From Algiphilus sp965216485 (lineage in GTDB: Bacteria; Pseudomonadota; Gammaproteobacteria; Nevskiales; Nevskiaceae), in contig NZ_OZ244162.1 in NCBI RefSeq assembly GCF_965216485.1, positions 1,240,001 to 1,304,000 on the forward strand: 64,000 bases of DNA, read 5' to 3'. The notes below the pieces were generated by a model. That model searched no databases and was not told the DNA's origin. It saw nothing but the letters and a program-made list of their open reading frames with translations. This document shows, piece after piece, positions 45,556 to 53,705 of the stretch. The stretch's first letter is position 1; the number at the start of each line of letters is the position of its first letter. The position numbers were made by a program, and so were the translations under genes.

Positions 45556-46419
45556 TCAGGGTGTCTTGCGGAAACGCAGCGTCATGCGGTCGGATTCTCC
45601 AATGGCCTGGTAGCGGGCCTTGCAGTCCCTGCGCATGTTATCCAAGACCTGTCCGCAATGGCGCAGAGTGGGCGGCAGCGTCCATACGCCGGCGGGGTGG
45701 TCGTGGTCATCACGTGGATTGGCGTTGATCTCGCTGCGCGCCTCCAGCGACAGCCCCGCGGACTGGGCCAGGGCAATGACGTGTCGCTCGGTGACGTAGC
45801 CGGTTGCCTTCATGCGGGCGACGCTGGTGCCTGATGGGGCGCGGTGCTCGACCACGCCCAGGACGCCGCCGGGCCGCAGTGCGCGCGCCATGGCGTCGAA
45901 CATGGCGGGCGCGTAACCGCCCTTCATCCAGTTATGGACGTTGCGGAAGGTGAGCACCATGTCGGCACTACCCGGCGGGGCGATGGTCGTGCGCTCGGGG
46001 ATCGCCAGCGGCGTTGCCACCACATGGTTGTAGACGCCCGGCTGCCGCTCCAGCTTTTCCATGTAGCGTTTGTGCTGGCGTTTGCGCCAGCCCGGTGTGC
46101 GGTCGGCAGTGGGGGCGAAGTTGGCGGCGTAGAAGATGCCGTCCTCGCGCGTGATCGGCGCCAGGATTTCCGTGTACCAGCCTGTACTGGGCCAGACTTC
46201 GACGACGGTCATGCCGGGGCGCCACCCCATGAAGGCGAGTGTCTCAGCAGGGTGGCGAGCGTCGTCGCGTGCGCGGTGCGCCTCGCTGCGATGATCGCCC
46301 GCCATCGCCTCTTGCACGAGGCCCTTGATGTCGGCGCTGTCCTGGGCGCTGGCGATCATGGCTGGGATGCCTGCCATCAGCAGGCAGGCGAGGGTCTTCG
46401 CGGTGAGCCGATGCAGCAT
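45556..46419 (-). CDS. Exported methyltransferase-like protein
   Basis: A 287-residue protein with a signal peptide (about 1-25, ending ASAQD). The rest resembles a class I methyltransferase: VVEVWPSTGWYTEILAP stands in place of the usual glycine-rich SAM motif, and MVLTFRNVHNW and RALRPGGVLGVVEHR are fold signatures. This predicted-methyltransferase family is known with signal peptides; its cofactor use in the periplasm is unclear. GGAG lies 7 nt before the ATG. The NlpC lipoprotein gene follows. Confidence 0.85.
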   Translation of the reverse strand: MLHRLTAKTLACLLMAGIPAMIASAQDSADIKGLVQEAMAGDHRSEAHRARDDARHPAETLAFMGWRPGMTVVEVWPSTGWYTEILAPITREDGIFYAANFAPTADRTPGWRKRQHKRYMEKLERQPGVYNHVVATPLAIPERTTIAPPGSADMVLTFRNVHNWMKGGYAPAMFDAMARALRPGGVLGVVEHRAPSGTSVARMKATGYVTERHVIALAQSAGLSLEARSEINANPRDDHDHPAGVWTLPPTLRHCGQVLDNMRRDCKARYQAIGESDRMTLRFRKTP

Positions 46420-46532
46420 GGGTGGGCTCCTTTAGCGTCAATGCGCATCCGACCATAGCGCGTGTGCAGCGTTCTCGCGATCATGTGCGTCTTGTGTTCC
46501 GTCCGTCTGCACACTGTTTGGGTAGGGCCTTC

Positions 46533-47684
46533 ATGCATCGAGTCACTCCTGCTTCCGTCGCCGCCGCAACGCTGCCGGCGGTCTTCATGCGCGGTGGCAC
46601 CAGCCGCGGATTGGTCATCAAGGCCGCCGATCTGCCCGCGGAGCCGAAGACGCGCGACGCCCTGCTGCTGAACGCCCTGGGAAGCCCGGACGGTTTCGGC
46701 CGCCAGTTGAACGGCATGGGCAGCGGCAGTTCCTCCACTTCCAAGGTGTGCGTGGTCGCACCCTCGCAACGGGAGGACGCCGATGTCGACTACACCTTTC
46801 TGCAGGTGCGCATCGAAGTGGCGCGCGTCGAAAGCCGCGGCAACTGCGGCAACATGGTGGCGGCCGTGGCGGCCTTCGCGGTCGACGAGGGATGGGTGTC
46901 CACCACCGGCAAGCATGCGCGGGTACGCATCTACAACACCAATACCGGGCGCTTGATCCACGCCCGCGTGCCGCTGCGCGACGGCGCCCGCGACCCGCAC
47001 GGCGACTGCGTCATACCGGGGGTCAGCGGGCCCGGCGCGGCCATCGCGCTCGACTTTCTCGATCCGGGAGGCGCCATCACAGGCGCGCTCTTCCCCACCG
47101 GCAGGCATCGCGATACGGCGGATGATGGGACGCCGATATCCTGCGTCGACGCCGGCAATGCCTGCGTCTTCGTACGGGATACGGATGTTGGCTTGCGTGG
47201 CGATGCGCATCCCGATGCCATTGCTGCCGATCAGTCACTGATGGAGCGCTTGCTCGCGCTGCGCGCGGAGGCGGCCGTGCGCATGGGAATTGCTGCCGAT
47301 CGTGCCCAGGCAGAGGCGGAGCGCATGATTCCGTATCTGGTGGTGGTCTCTCCACCCACAGCAGCAACCACACTCGATGGCGGCACCCTGGAGGCCAATG
47401 CGATGGACGGCAGCGTACGGGTCATCGCCAGTGGACAGCCGCATCGGGCGGTACCGCTGACGGTAGCCCTGTGCACAGCGGCTGCGGCCATGCTGCCCGA
47501 CACGGTGGTAGCAGACTGCATGCATCCGAGTCAGGATGCTCAGCTCCGCCTAGGGATGCCCTCCGGCGTGCTGTCCGTCCATGCCGATGTAAGCCACGAT
47601 ACCGCACTAGGATGGCGGGTTGTCAGCGGCGGCTTCCAGCGCACCGCCCGTTGGCTGATGCGCGGTCTGGTCAATGCTGGCTAG
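46533..47684 (+). CDS. PrpF-family protein (isomerase/tautomerase)
   Basis: A 383-residue protein with AVFMRGGTSRGLVIKA at the N-terminus, SRGNCGNMVAA in the middle and a second related half with duplicated strands. PrpF proteins isomerise aconitate-type acids (for example trans-aconitate or oxalomesaconate). The usual 2-methylcitrate partners (prpB, prpC, acnD) are absent, so the substrate cannot be assigned. The stop shares a CTAG with the convergent DUF4864 gene. Confidence 0.88.
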   Translation: MHRVTPASVAAATLPAVFMRGGTSRGLVIKAADLPAEPKTRDALLLNALGSPDGFGRQLNGMGSGSSSTSKVCVVAPSQREDADVDYTFLQVRIEVARVESRGNCGNMVAAVAAFAVDEGWVSTTGKHARVRIYNTNTGRLIHARVPLRDGARDPHGDCVIPGVSGPGAAIALDFLDPGGAITGALFPTGRHRDTADDGTPISCVDAGNACVFVRDTDVGLRGDAHPDAIAADQSLMERLLALRAEAAVRMGIAADRAQAEAERMIPYLVVVSPPTAATTLDGGTLEANAMDGSVRVIASGQPHRAVPLTVALCTAAAAMLPDTVVADCMHPSQDAQLRLGMPSGVLSVHADVSHDTALGWRVVSGGFQRTARWLMRGLVNAG

Positions 47685-48145
47685 AGCGATTGCGCGTCCG
47701 GATTGGCCGGGCGCTTGGCGACGCCATCGGTCATCCAGCAATTGTCGCAATTGGGCAGGTCATAGCGCGACAGGATGAAGACGTAGAGGTGCGTGCGGCC
47801 ATCCGCGGCGGTGATTTCAACGCCCTGGTAGGTGTGTGCCTCGTCCTGGCGCAACTCGGCAAGACTGGCGCTGCGATGGCCGAGCAGCTCGCCGTAGCCT
47901 GCCCGGATCATCTTGCTGAAGCGCTGAACCGGACCGGTGACGGAGCGATTGCGCGGCGAAGCAAAAGCGAAGGCCTGCGCGATCCCCGCGTCGCTGTCGG
48001 CGCGGAAGCCGGCGAGCTGCGCCCGAACCACATCGCCTGGTGAAAGCTCCGGATCGGGGCCGGTGGCCGGACTGATCTGTGCGAACGCCGGGGAGGTGCC
48101 GGCGAGCCCAAGGACCAGCAATGCGGGGGCAAGAAAACGGAACAT
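47681..48145 (-). CDS. DUF4864 exported protein
   Basis: A 154-residue protein with a signal peptide (about 1-23, ending PAFAQ). The DUF4864-type core reads VRAQLAGFRADSDAGIAQAF and AFASPRNRSVTGPVQRF. Function unknown; the fold is NTF2-like by family reputation. AGGAGG lies 9 nt upstream of the ATG, the best Shine-Dalgarno in this part. Stop overlaps that of prpF-like gene by CTAG. Confidence 0.8.
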   Translation of the reverse strand: MFRFLAPALLVLGLAGTSPAFAQISPATGPDPELSPGDVVRAQLAGFRADSDAGIAQAFAFASPRNRSVTGPVQRFSKMIRAGYGELLGHRSASLAELRQDEAHTYQGVEITAADGRTHLYVFILSRYDLPNCDNCWMTDGVAKRPANPDAQSL

Positions 48146-48203
48146 CGTCGGAGACCTCCTGGCCCGAAACCTGATTGCAGAGTAAACCGCGCTCAGACCG
48201 CTG

Positions 48204-48683
48204 TCATCGCTGTCTTGATTTGGCCTTCAACAGGGTCCCGGTGCACGCAGGGCTGCCGCAGCGGCAGGCCCAGATGCGCTTGCGTGCCTTGGTGTGCGGC
48301 ACATCCAGCACGATGCCGTAATCGAAACTGAGTTCCTCCCCCTTGGCGATGTCGCGCAGGCTTTCAATGACGATGCGGTCCCGCTCGGGTTCGCCGCTGT
48401 CGTGTTCAATGGTCACTGCACGGCAGTTGGGGCTGCAGCTGTGGTTGATCCAGCGTGCGGAGTTGCCCTGGTCGTCGCCGTCGATCACATAGTGTTCGTT
48501 GAGCGTGAACAGATAGGTGTGGCCTTCCTCGGAATTGCCGCCGAAGCGGGCGTCCGCCTCATCGTGCGTCAGCAGACGGCCCTTGTAGGTAATGATTTCG
48601 GTGCCCGCTGGTATATCGCGATTGGCAAAGACGCCCCGGCCGTGAATGGGGGAATTGCGGACGATGATGCGAGGCGATGGCAT
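48204..48683 (-). CDS. SET domain protein (putative lysine methyltransferase)
   Basis: A 159-residue protein starting MPSPRIIVRNSPIHGRGVFA. SET motifs INHSCSPN (80-86) and GEELSFDYG (to 123) are complete, and a post-SET-like C140, C142, C147 set follows. In eukaryotes these enzymes methylate lysines with SAM; bacterial members have few known substrates. The frame is open upstream, but this is the family start. It diverges from a small membrane protein gene. Confidence 0.88.
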   Translation of the reverse strand: MPSPRIIVRNSPIHGRGVFANRDIPAGTEIITYKGRLLTHDEADARFGGNSEEGHTYLFTLNEHYVIDGDDQGNSARWINHSCSPNCRAVTIEHDSGEPERDRIVIESLRDIAKGEELSFDYGIVLDVPHTKARKRIWACRCGSPACTGTLLKAKSRQR

Positions 48684-48808
48684 GGCGTTGGCAGATTTGG
48701 GCGTCGTGGCGGGAGGGTGCAGCAGGGCGGGGCGGGGAGCAAGTGCGCGTCCCGTACGCTGAGGTGAACAGGCATGTGCCGCGCTCGGCTGCTTGCTAGC
48801 ATGCCGAC

Positions 48809-49090
48809 ATGGCTGATCACAAAGATCCACCGCCATCCAGCGACGAGGGCGACGGAGAAGCGCAGGAGCGCCATCCCGAGAAGCCCAAGCAGGTCGAACT
48901 GGATGACATCAAGGAAGCCCATACCACCCACTGGGATATGGACGTCATGCCGCGTGCCGAGCTGGAAAAGCTCTACGCGGCGAATGCGCGAAGGAAACGC
49001 CGACGTCGGGCGCTGAAGGTGGCCGGCGTGGGAGGCGGGCTGCTTGCTGCGGCCTGCGCCGTCGCGCTGGTCGTGCTGCAACTCAGCTAG
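48809..49090 (+). CDS. Small tail-anchored-like membrane protein
   Basis: A 93-residue protein with a hydrophilic, Asp/Glu/Pro-rich N-terminus, a basic cluster ARRKRRRRALK (about 60-70) and one C-terminal membrane segment (about 71-91). No family recognised. The topology would put the N-terminus in the cytoplasm. It has a weak ribosome binding site. Confidence 0.55.
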   Translation: MADHKDPPPSSDEGDGEAQERHPEKPKQVELDDIKEAHTTHWDMDVMPRAELEKLYAANARRKRRRRALKVAGVGGGLLAAACAVALVVLQLS

Positions 49091-49368
49091 TACGGCGGCC
49101 GTCCTCGGGTCTGCTGCACCTCCTCCAAGCGAGCGATATGCCGCCTGTCGGCGACGCGTAGCATGCAGGCCTGCGCGCGCGATCGGCGGGCTCGCATTCC
49201 AGGTATGAAACCGCGGTTCCTGACCGCAAGCATCCCAACAGCAAGGCCAGCCGACCGCGCCAGAGCAGGGAGGCGTGCAATCGCGTTGGTGCGCAGCCGC
49301 GGCAGGCAGCCACGGCAAGGCGCATCATGCAGGTCACGACCATCGTCAATTTTCTGTGGGAGGCAGGC

Positions 49369-50328
49369 ATGAGCTTGGCGCGCATCGCCGGAACCGGAAG
49401 TTATTTGCCGGAGCGGGTCGTCACTAACAGCGAGCTGGAGGGGCGCATTGATACCTCGGATGAATGGATCGTCTCGCGGACCGGCATCGAGGCGCGTCAT
49501 GTGGCGGCCGACGGCGAGCTGACCAGCGACCTGGCGCTGCAAGCGGCACGCAAAGCACTGGAAGCCGCAGGTCGCGGCCCGGGGGATGTCGATCTCATCA
49601 TCGTGGCCACCACCACGCCCGATATGGTGTTTCCGTCCACGGCCTGCATCCTGCAGAGCAAGCTGGGCGTGCAACAAGGCGCCGCCTTCGACGTGCAGGC
49701 GGTATGCACCGGCTTCATCTATGCCCTCTCCGTGGCGGATCGCATGGTCGCCACAGGTGGGCATCACTGCGCATTGGTGGTCGGTGCCGAAGTCTTTTCG
49801 CGGCTGCTCGACTGGAATGACCGGCGCACCTGTGTGCTGTTCGGTGACGGTGCCGGCGCGGTGGTCGTGAGTCGCGACGGGCAGCACGGCATTCTCGGTA
49901 CACATCTGGGGGCCGACGGCAGCCTGGGGCATATCCTCCGGGTCACCGGGGGTATTGCCGAGGGCGCCGTGCGCGGCAACCCTTTCCTGGAGATGGACGG
50001 CCAGGCCGTGTTCCGTACCGCCATTCGCACGCTGGGCGAGTCCGCGCAGACCGTGCTGCAGCAGACCGGGCTGCGTCCCCGCGACATCGACTGGTTCGTA
50101 CCGCATCAGGCCAACGCCCGCATCATCAATGCGTTGGCCGATCGCGTCGGCGTACCGGCCGAGCGGGTCGTCACCACCGTGGCACGGCATGGCAATACCT
50201 CGGCCGCCTCGGTGCCACTGGCGCTGGATACCGCCGTGCGCGACGGCCGGATCCAGGCCGGAGAGACCCTGATGCTGCAGGGCGTAGGTGGCGGCATGAC
50301 CTGGGGCAGCGTCCTCCTGCGCTACTAG
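49369..50328 (+). CDS. fabH: 3-oxoacyl-[ACP] synthase III (FabH)
   Basis: A 319-residue condensing enzyme starting MSLARIAGTGSYLPE behind GGAGG. The catalytic C113 (VQAVCTGF), H246 (VPHQANARI) and N276 (GNTSAAS) are intact. It begins fatty acid synthesis from acetyl-CoA and malonyl-ACP. It lies away from plsX, fabD and acpP, so it may be a second copy or moved from the fab cluster. An in-frame ATG 42 nt upstream is less likely. Confidence 0.92.
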   Translation: MSLARIAGTGSYLPERVVTNSELEGRIDTSDEWIVSRTGIEARHVAADGELTSDLALQAARKALEAAGRGPGDVDLIIVATTTPDMVFPSTACILQSKLGVQQGAAFDVQAVCTGFIYALSVADRMVATGGHHCALVVGAEVFSRLLDWNDRRTCVLFGDGAGAVVVSRDGQHGILGTHLGADGSLGHILRVTGGIAEGAVRGNPFLEMDGQAVFRTAIRTLGESAQTVLQQTGLRPRDIDWFVPHQANARIINALADRVGVPAERVVTTVARHGNTSAASVPLALDTAVRDGRIQAGETLMLQGVGGGMTWGSVLLRY

Positions 50329-50409
50329 GCGGATCCAGGCGGCGGTCTGTAGCGTCCATGGGCAGCGCAGTACACTGACAGCCGCTTCTTCGGGCGGAGA
50401 CGAGTCATC

Positions 50410-52401
50410 TTGTATCGATTGCGCGCGGCCGATCGCCTGCGCTATTTCCTGGAACGGCAGTTCATCAAGGGCGCGGGCTACCAGCTCATGGTGGTGGCCT
50501 GCACCGTGGCGCTGGTTTCGGTGGTCGGCGGCTTTCTCATCCTGCCGACTGGCGATGAGGCCTACGGCGACGCCGTCTGGTGGGCCTTCCTGCGACTGAC
50601 CGACCCCGGCTATCTGGGCGACGACGAGGGCAACTGGCGGCGCGTGGTTTCCACCTGGCTCACAGTCAGTGGCTACGTGCTGTTCATGGGTACCCTGATC
50701 GCGATTCTGACGCAGTGGCTGAATCGCACCATGCGCGCGCTGGAGCAGGGCCTGACGCCGATTACCGTGCGCGGGCACATCGTTGTGCTAGGGATGGGCA
50801 GCCGCACCGTGCCTATCGTCGGCGAGCTACTCAACGGCGGCGGCCGCATCCGTGCCTTTCTCCGCCGCATGCGACGGCGCAGCCTGCGCATCGCGGTGCT
50901 TTCCCAGCGCGTCGATGCCAGTGTGGCGCACCAGTTCCGGCTGCACGGCGCGCGTGGGCGACACCGGCAGAATGTCGTGCTACGCAGCGGAAGCGCGCTG
51001 GAAACCGCGGATCTGCACCGCGTCAATGTGGCCGAGTCGGGCGTGATCATCCTGCCCGGCGGCGTCTTCGGCACCGGCGAGCAGGTCAGCGAGGACGTCA
51101 ACACCATCAAGACCCTGATTGCCCTGCGCGAAGAGGCCCGGCCGCGGTACGACCGCCCCTTGCCATTGGTTATCGCCGAGCTGCAGGACCACCGCCAGGC
51201 CGATGTGGCCCGCGCCGCCTATCCGGGCCCGCTGGCGCTGATCACCGTGGATGCGCTGGTCAACCGCATCCTGCTGCAGCAGTTGCGCTACCCCGGGATA
51301 GCGCGGGTCTACGCCGAGTTGCTGTCGCTGGACGCCAGCGAGCGCTTCCATGTGCGCGAGGCCGGAGAGCTCGTCGGCCTGTCGATGCAGGCGGCGCGCC
51401 ACTGCTTCCCCAATGCGGTGCTGTGCGGTCTGGTACGGAGCAGCGCTGGCCGTCAGCGCGCGCGACTGAATCCACCAGGCGATACCGTGATTGCCGAGGG
51501 CGATCATCTTGTCTTCGTGGCCGAGGCCTATCGCGACACCACCCCCGATTGCGATGCGGCCGAGGAGGCTGCCGACGCTGCGACAGACAGTGAAGCGTCG
51601 CTTGCGGGCGACCGTGCTTCGCCAGAGGCGGTGCCGACATCCGGGCGCCTTCTTATCCTCGGCTGGACGCCGCGGCATGCGGGCCTGTTGGCAAGCTTTG
51701 CCGAACAGGCCACGGCGCCGCTGGCCGTCGACATCGTGTCGATCTATCCGGCGGAGCAGCGCGAGCGGTATTGCCGACGCGCGCTGCAGGAGGACTCGCC
51801 GGTCCAGTGCCGGCAGCTCGAAGCTGACTTCGTGGCGCGCGCCGAACTCGCCGAATGCGCCCCGGAGCACTACGACCAGGTCTGGATCGTGCGTTCCGAA
51901 GTGGTGGAGAACAGTCAGGAAGCGGACGCGCGCGCCGTCGTCGGTCATCTGGTGCTGAGCCAGTTGCTGGCCAGCGCCAGACCGCGGCCGCGGGTCCTCA
52001 TGGAACTGGCCGAAGCCGGGAACCGCAGTCTGCTGGGCGAGCACGGCGACGATGTGCTGGTGCCCTCCCTGCTGGTCAGCCACATGCTGGGCCAGGGGGC
52101 GCTGTGCCCCGAGCTGCTGGCAGTCTTCGACAGCCTGATCAAGGACACCCACGGTCAGCCCATTCTGCTTCCGGCGCAACCGTGGTTGGATGCCGCTGGC
52201 AGCGGCGATTTCCAGGCGCTGCACGCAACCATGGCCGCGCACGGTTACTGTCTGCTGGGCTGGATGCCGCCGGGCGCCTTCGGCGAACCGGAATTCGGCG
52301 GCGATGCGGCGGCGCCTTGCACGGCCGACAATGTGCTCATCGCCCTTGCGCCAGGCGTGGACTTCGATGCCGATGGCGATGACGCGGTACGCTCGGACTG
52401 A
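50410..52401 (+). CDS. CASTOR/POLLUX-like ion channel (RCK-type)
   Basis: A 663-residue protein from a TTG start (MYRLRAADRLRYFLERQF). Two membrane segments (about 22-45 and 79-104) flank a pore-loop-like WWAFLRLTDPGYLG. NAD-binding RCK-like domains follow (IVVLGMGSRTVPIVGELL and LLILGWTPRHAGLLASF). Relatives in plants are nuclear calcium/potassium channels; bacterial members are poorly known. GGAGA lies upstream at a wide spacing. The TauD-like gene follows after 43 nt. Confidence 0.8.
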   Translation: MYRLRAADRLRYFLERQFIKGAGYQLMVVACTVALVSVVGGFLILPTGDEAYGDAVWWAFLRLTDPGYLGDDEGNWRRVVSTWLTVSGYVLFMGTLIAILTQWLNRTMRALEQGLTPITVRGHIVVLGMGSRTVPIVGELLNGGGRIRAFLRRMRRRSLRIAVLSQRVDASVAHQFRLHGARGRHRQNVVLRSGSALETADLHRVNVAESGVIILPGGVFGTGEQVSEDVNTIKTLIALREEARPRYDRPLPLVIAELQDHRQADVARAAYPGPLALITVDALVNRILLQQLRYPGIARVYAELLSLDASERFHVREAGELVGLSMQAARHCFPNAVLCGLVRSSAGRQRARLNPPGDTVIAEGDHLVFVAEAYRDTTPDCDAAEEAADAATDSEASLAGDRASPEAVPTSGRLLILGWTPRHAGLLASFAEQATAPLAVDIVSIYPAEQRERYCRRALQEDSPVQCRQLEADFVARAELAECAPEHYDQVWIVRSEVVENSQEADARAVVGHLVLSQLLASARPRPRVLMELAEAGNRSLLGEHGDDVLVPSLLVSHMLGQGALCPELLAVFDSLIKDTHGQPILLPAQPWLDAAGSGDFQALHATMAAHGYCLLGWMPPGAFGEPEFGGDAAAPCTADNVLIALAPGVDFDADGDDAVRSD

Positions 52402-52444
52402 CCGTACGACAAGCAGAGCGCAGCACGCGCCGGGAGACACAGCA

Positions 52445-53521
52445 ATGCACAAGACCCAAGCCACCGAGCAGGCGAGTGGCGACCCGCTCGCCGGCCACCT
52501 TCCGCAGCCCGAGCTCGGCCTGCCACTGGTCATCACCGCCAATGCGCCCGACATGGCGCTGGCACCGTGGCTGGAAGTGCATCGCAAGGAGGTCATGGCG
52601 GCGCGCCGTCAGCACGGCGCGCTGTGCTTCCGTGGCTTTGCGGTGGACGAGGCTCAGGCCTTCGAAGATGCGGCGCGGGTGATTGCCCCCGATCTGCAGT
52701 GTGAGTATCTCGGCCAGAGTCCACGGCGCAAGCTCAGCAACTACGTCTTCACCTCGACCGAGCTGCCGCCGCACTACCCCATTCCGCAGCACGCGGAGAT
52801 GAGTTTCTATTACGACCGCGCGCCGCACAGTCTCTTCTTCTGGTGCGCGACGGCCTCACGCTTCGGCGGGGCGACGCCACTCACCGATCTGCGGCGCGTG
52901 GTGCAGGCACTGGACCCCGAAGTACGCCAGGCCTTCGAGCAGCGTGGGGTACGGCATATCCGCGCCTACGAGGGGCCGCGCGCCAAGCGCAGCTGGGATG
53001 TCTTCCAGTTCAAGCGTTGGCACGAGGTCTATGGCACCGAAGACAAGTCCGAAGTCGAGCGCATCGCTGCCGAGGCCGGTGACGAAGTGGTCTGGGGCCC
53101 GAACGACCGTCTGACCCTGTACAGCACCCACCCCGCCTTCCGCCATCACCCCGAGACGGGCGAGCTGGCTTGGTTCAATCACAGTCAGGTTATGCACCTC
53201 ACGGCCACGCCGCACGAGCTGTTCCGGCAGGCGCGTCTGCTCAAGAGCCCGCGCCTGCTTGCCGCAGCCACGGCGCTGAAGGCCATTGCCACCGCCAAGC
53301 ACCGCCTGTTCCCGGCGGAGAAGCAGAGCTATCACGTTACCTTCGCGGATGGCGGCGAGATTCCCGCGCGCATGATTCGTCATGTCTGCGATGTCATCTG
53401 GGACCACACCGTCGTCATGCCCTGGCAGCGCGGCGATGTACTGGCGATCGACAACGCCAGCGTGGCGCATGGGCGCATGCCCTTTCGTGGCGAGCGCCTG
53501 GTGGCGGTAGCCTGGGCCTAG
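52445..53521 (+). CDS. TauD/TfdA-family Fe(II)/2-oxoglutarate dioxygenase
   Basis: A 358-residue protein. The iron ligands are H116 and E118 (HAEMSFY) and H342 (NASVAHGRMPF), with R351 as the 2-oxoglutarate anchor. FFWCATASRFGGATPLTD is typical of the SyrP-like subgroup that hydroxylates amino acids or natural products. The substrate is unknown. GGAG lies 9 nt before the ATG. No biosynthetic genes are adjacent. Confidence 0.88.
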   Translation: MHKTQATEQASGDPLAGHLPQPELGLPLVITANAPDMALAPWLEVHRKEVMAARRQHGALCFRGFAVDEAQAFEDAARVIAPDLQCEYLGQSPRRKLSNYVFTSTELPPHYPIPQHAEMSFYYDRAPHSLFFWCATASRFGGATPLTDLRRVVQALDPEVRQAFEQRGVRHIRAYEGPRAKRSWDVFQFKRWHEVYGTEDKSEVERIAAEAGDEVVWGPNDRLTLYSTHPAFRHHPETGELAWFNHSQVMHLTATPHELFRQARLLKSPRLLAAATALKAIATAKHRLFPAEKQSYHVTFADGGEIPARMIRHVCDVIWDHTVVMPWQRGDVLAIDNASVAHGRMPFRGERLVAVAWA

Positions 53522-53705
53522 CGGCGCGTTGCACCGCACCGCACCGGCTCCTGCTCCGCCACACACCTTGCGGCTCAGGCACCGTCGGTGCCGTGAAACA
53601 TGAGCAGGCGTGGGGTGCGTCATCGTGCGGGCGGCAGTGGCACGTATCATGTCGGGCGCCGATGCCCTGACCTCGCAGTGCGCCCTGTTTGTAGAGAGCT
53701 TCCGC

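Noticed and set aside
53578..53592. GGCACC/GGTGCC hairpin after the dioxygenase gene
   Set aside because: The stem is only 6 bp with a 3-nt loop and no T-tract, too weak to call a terminator.
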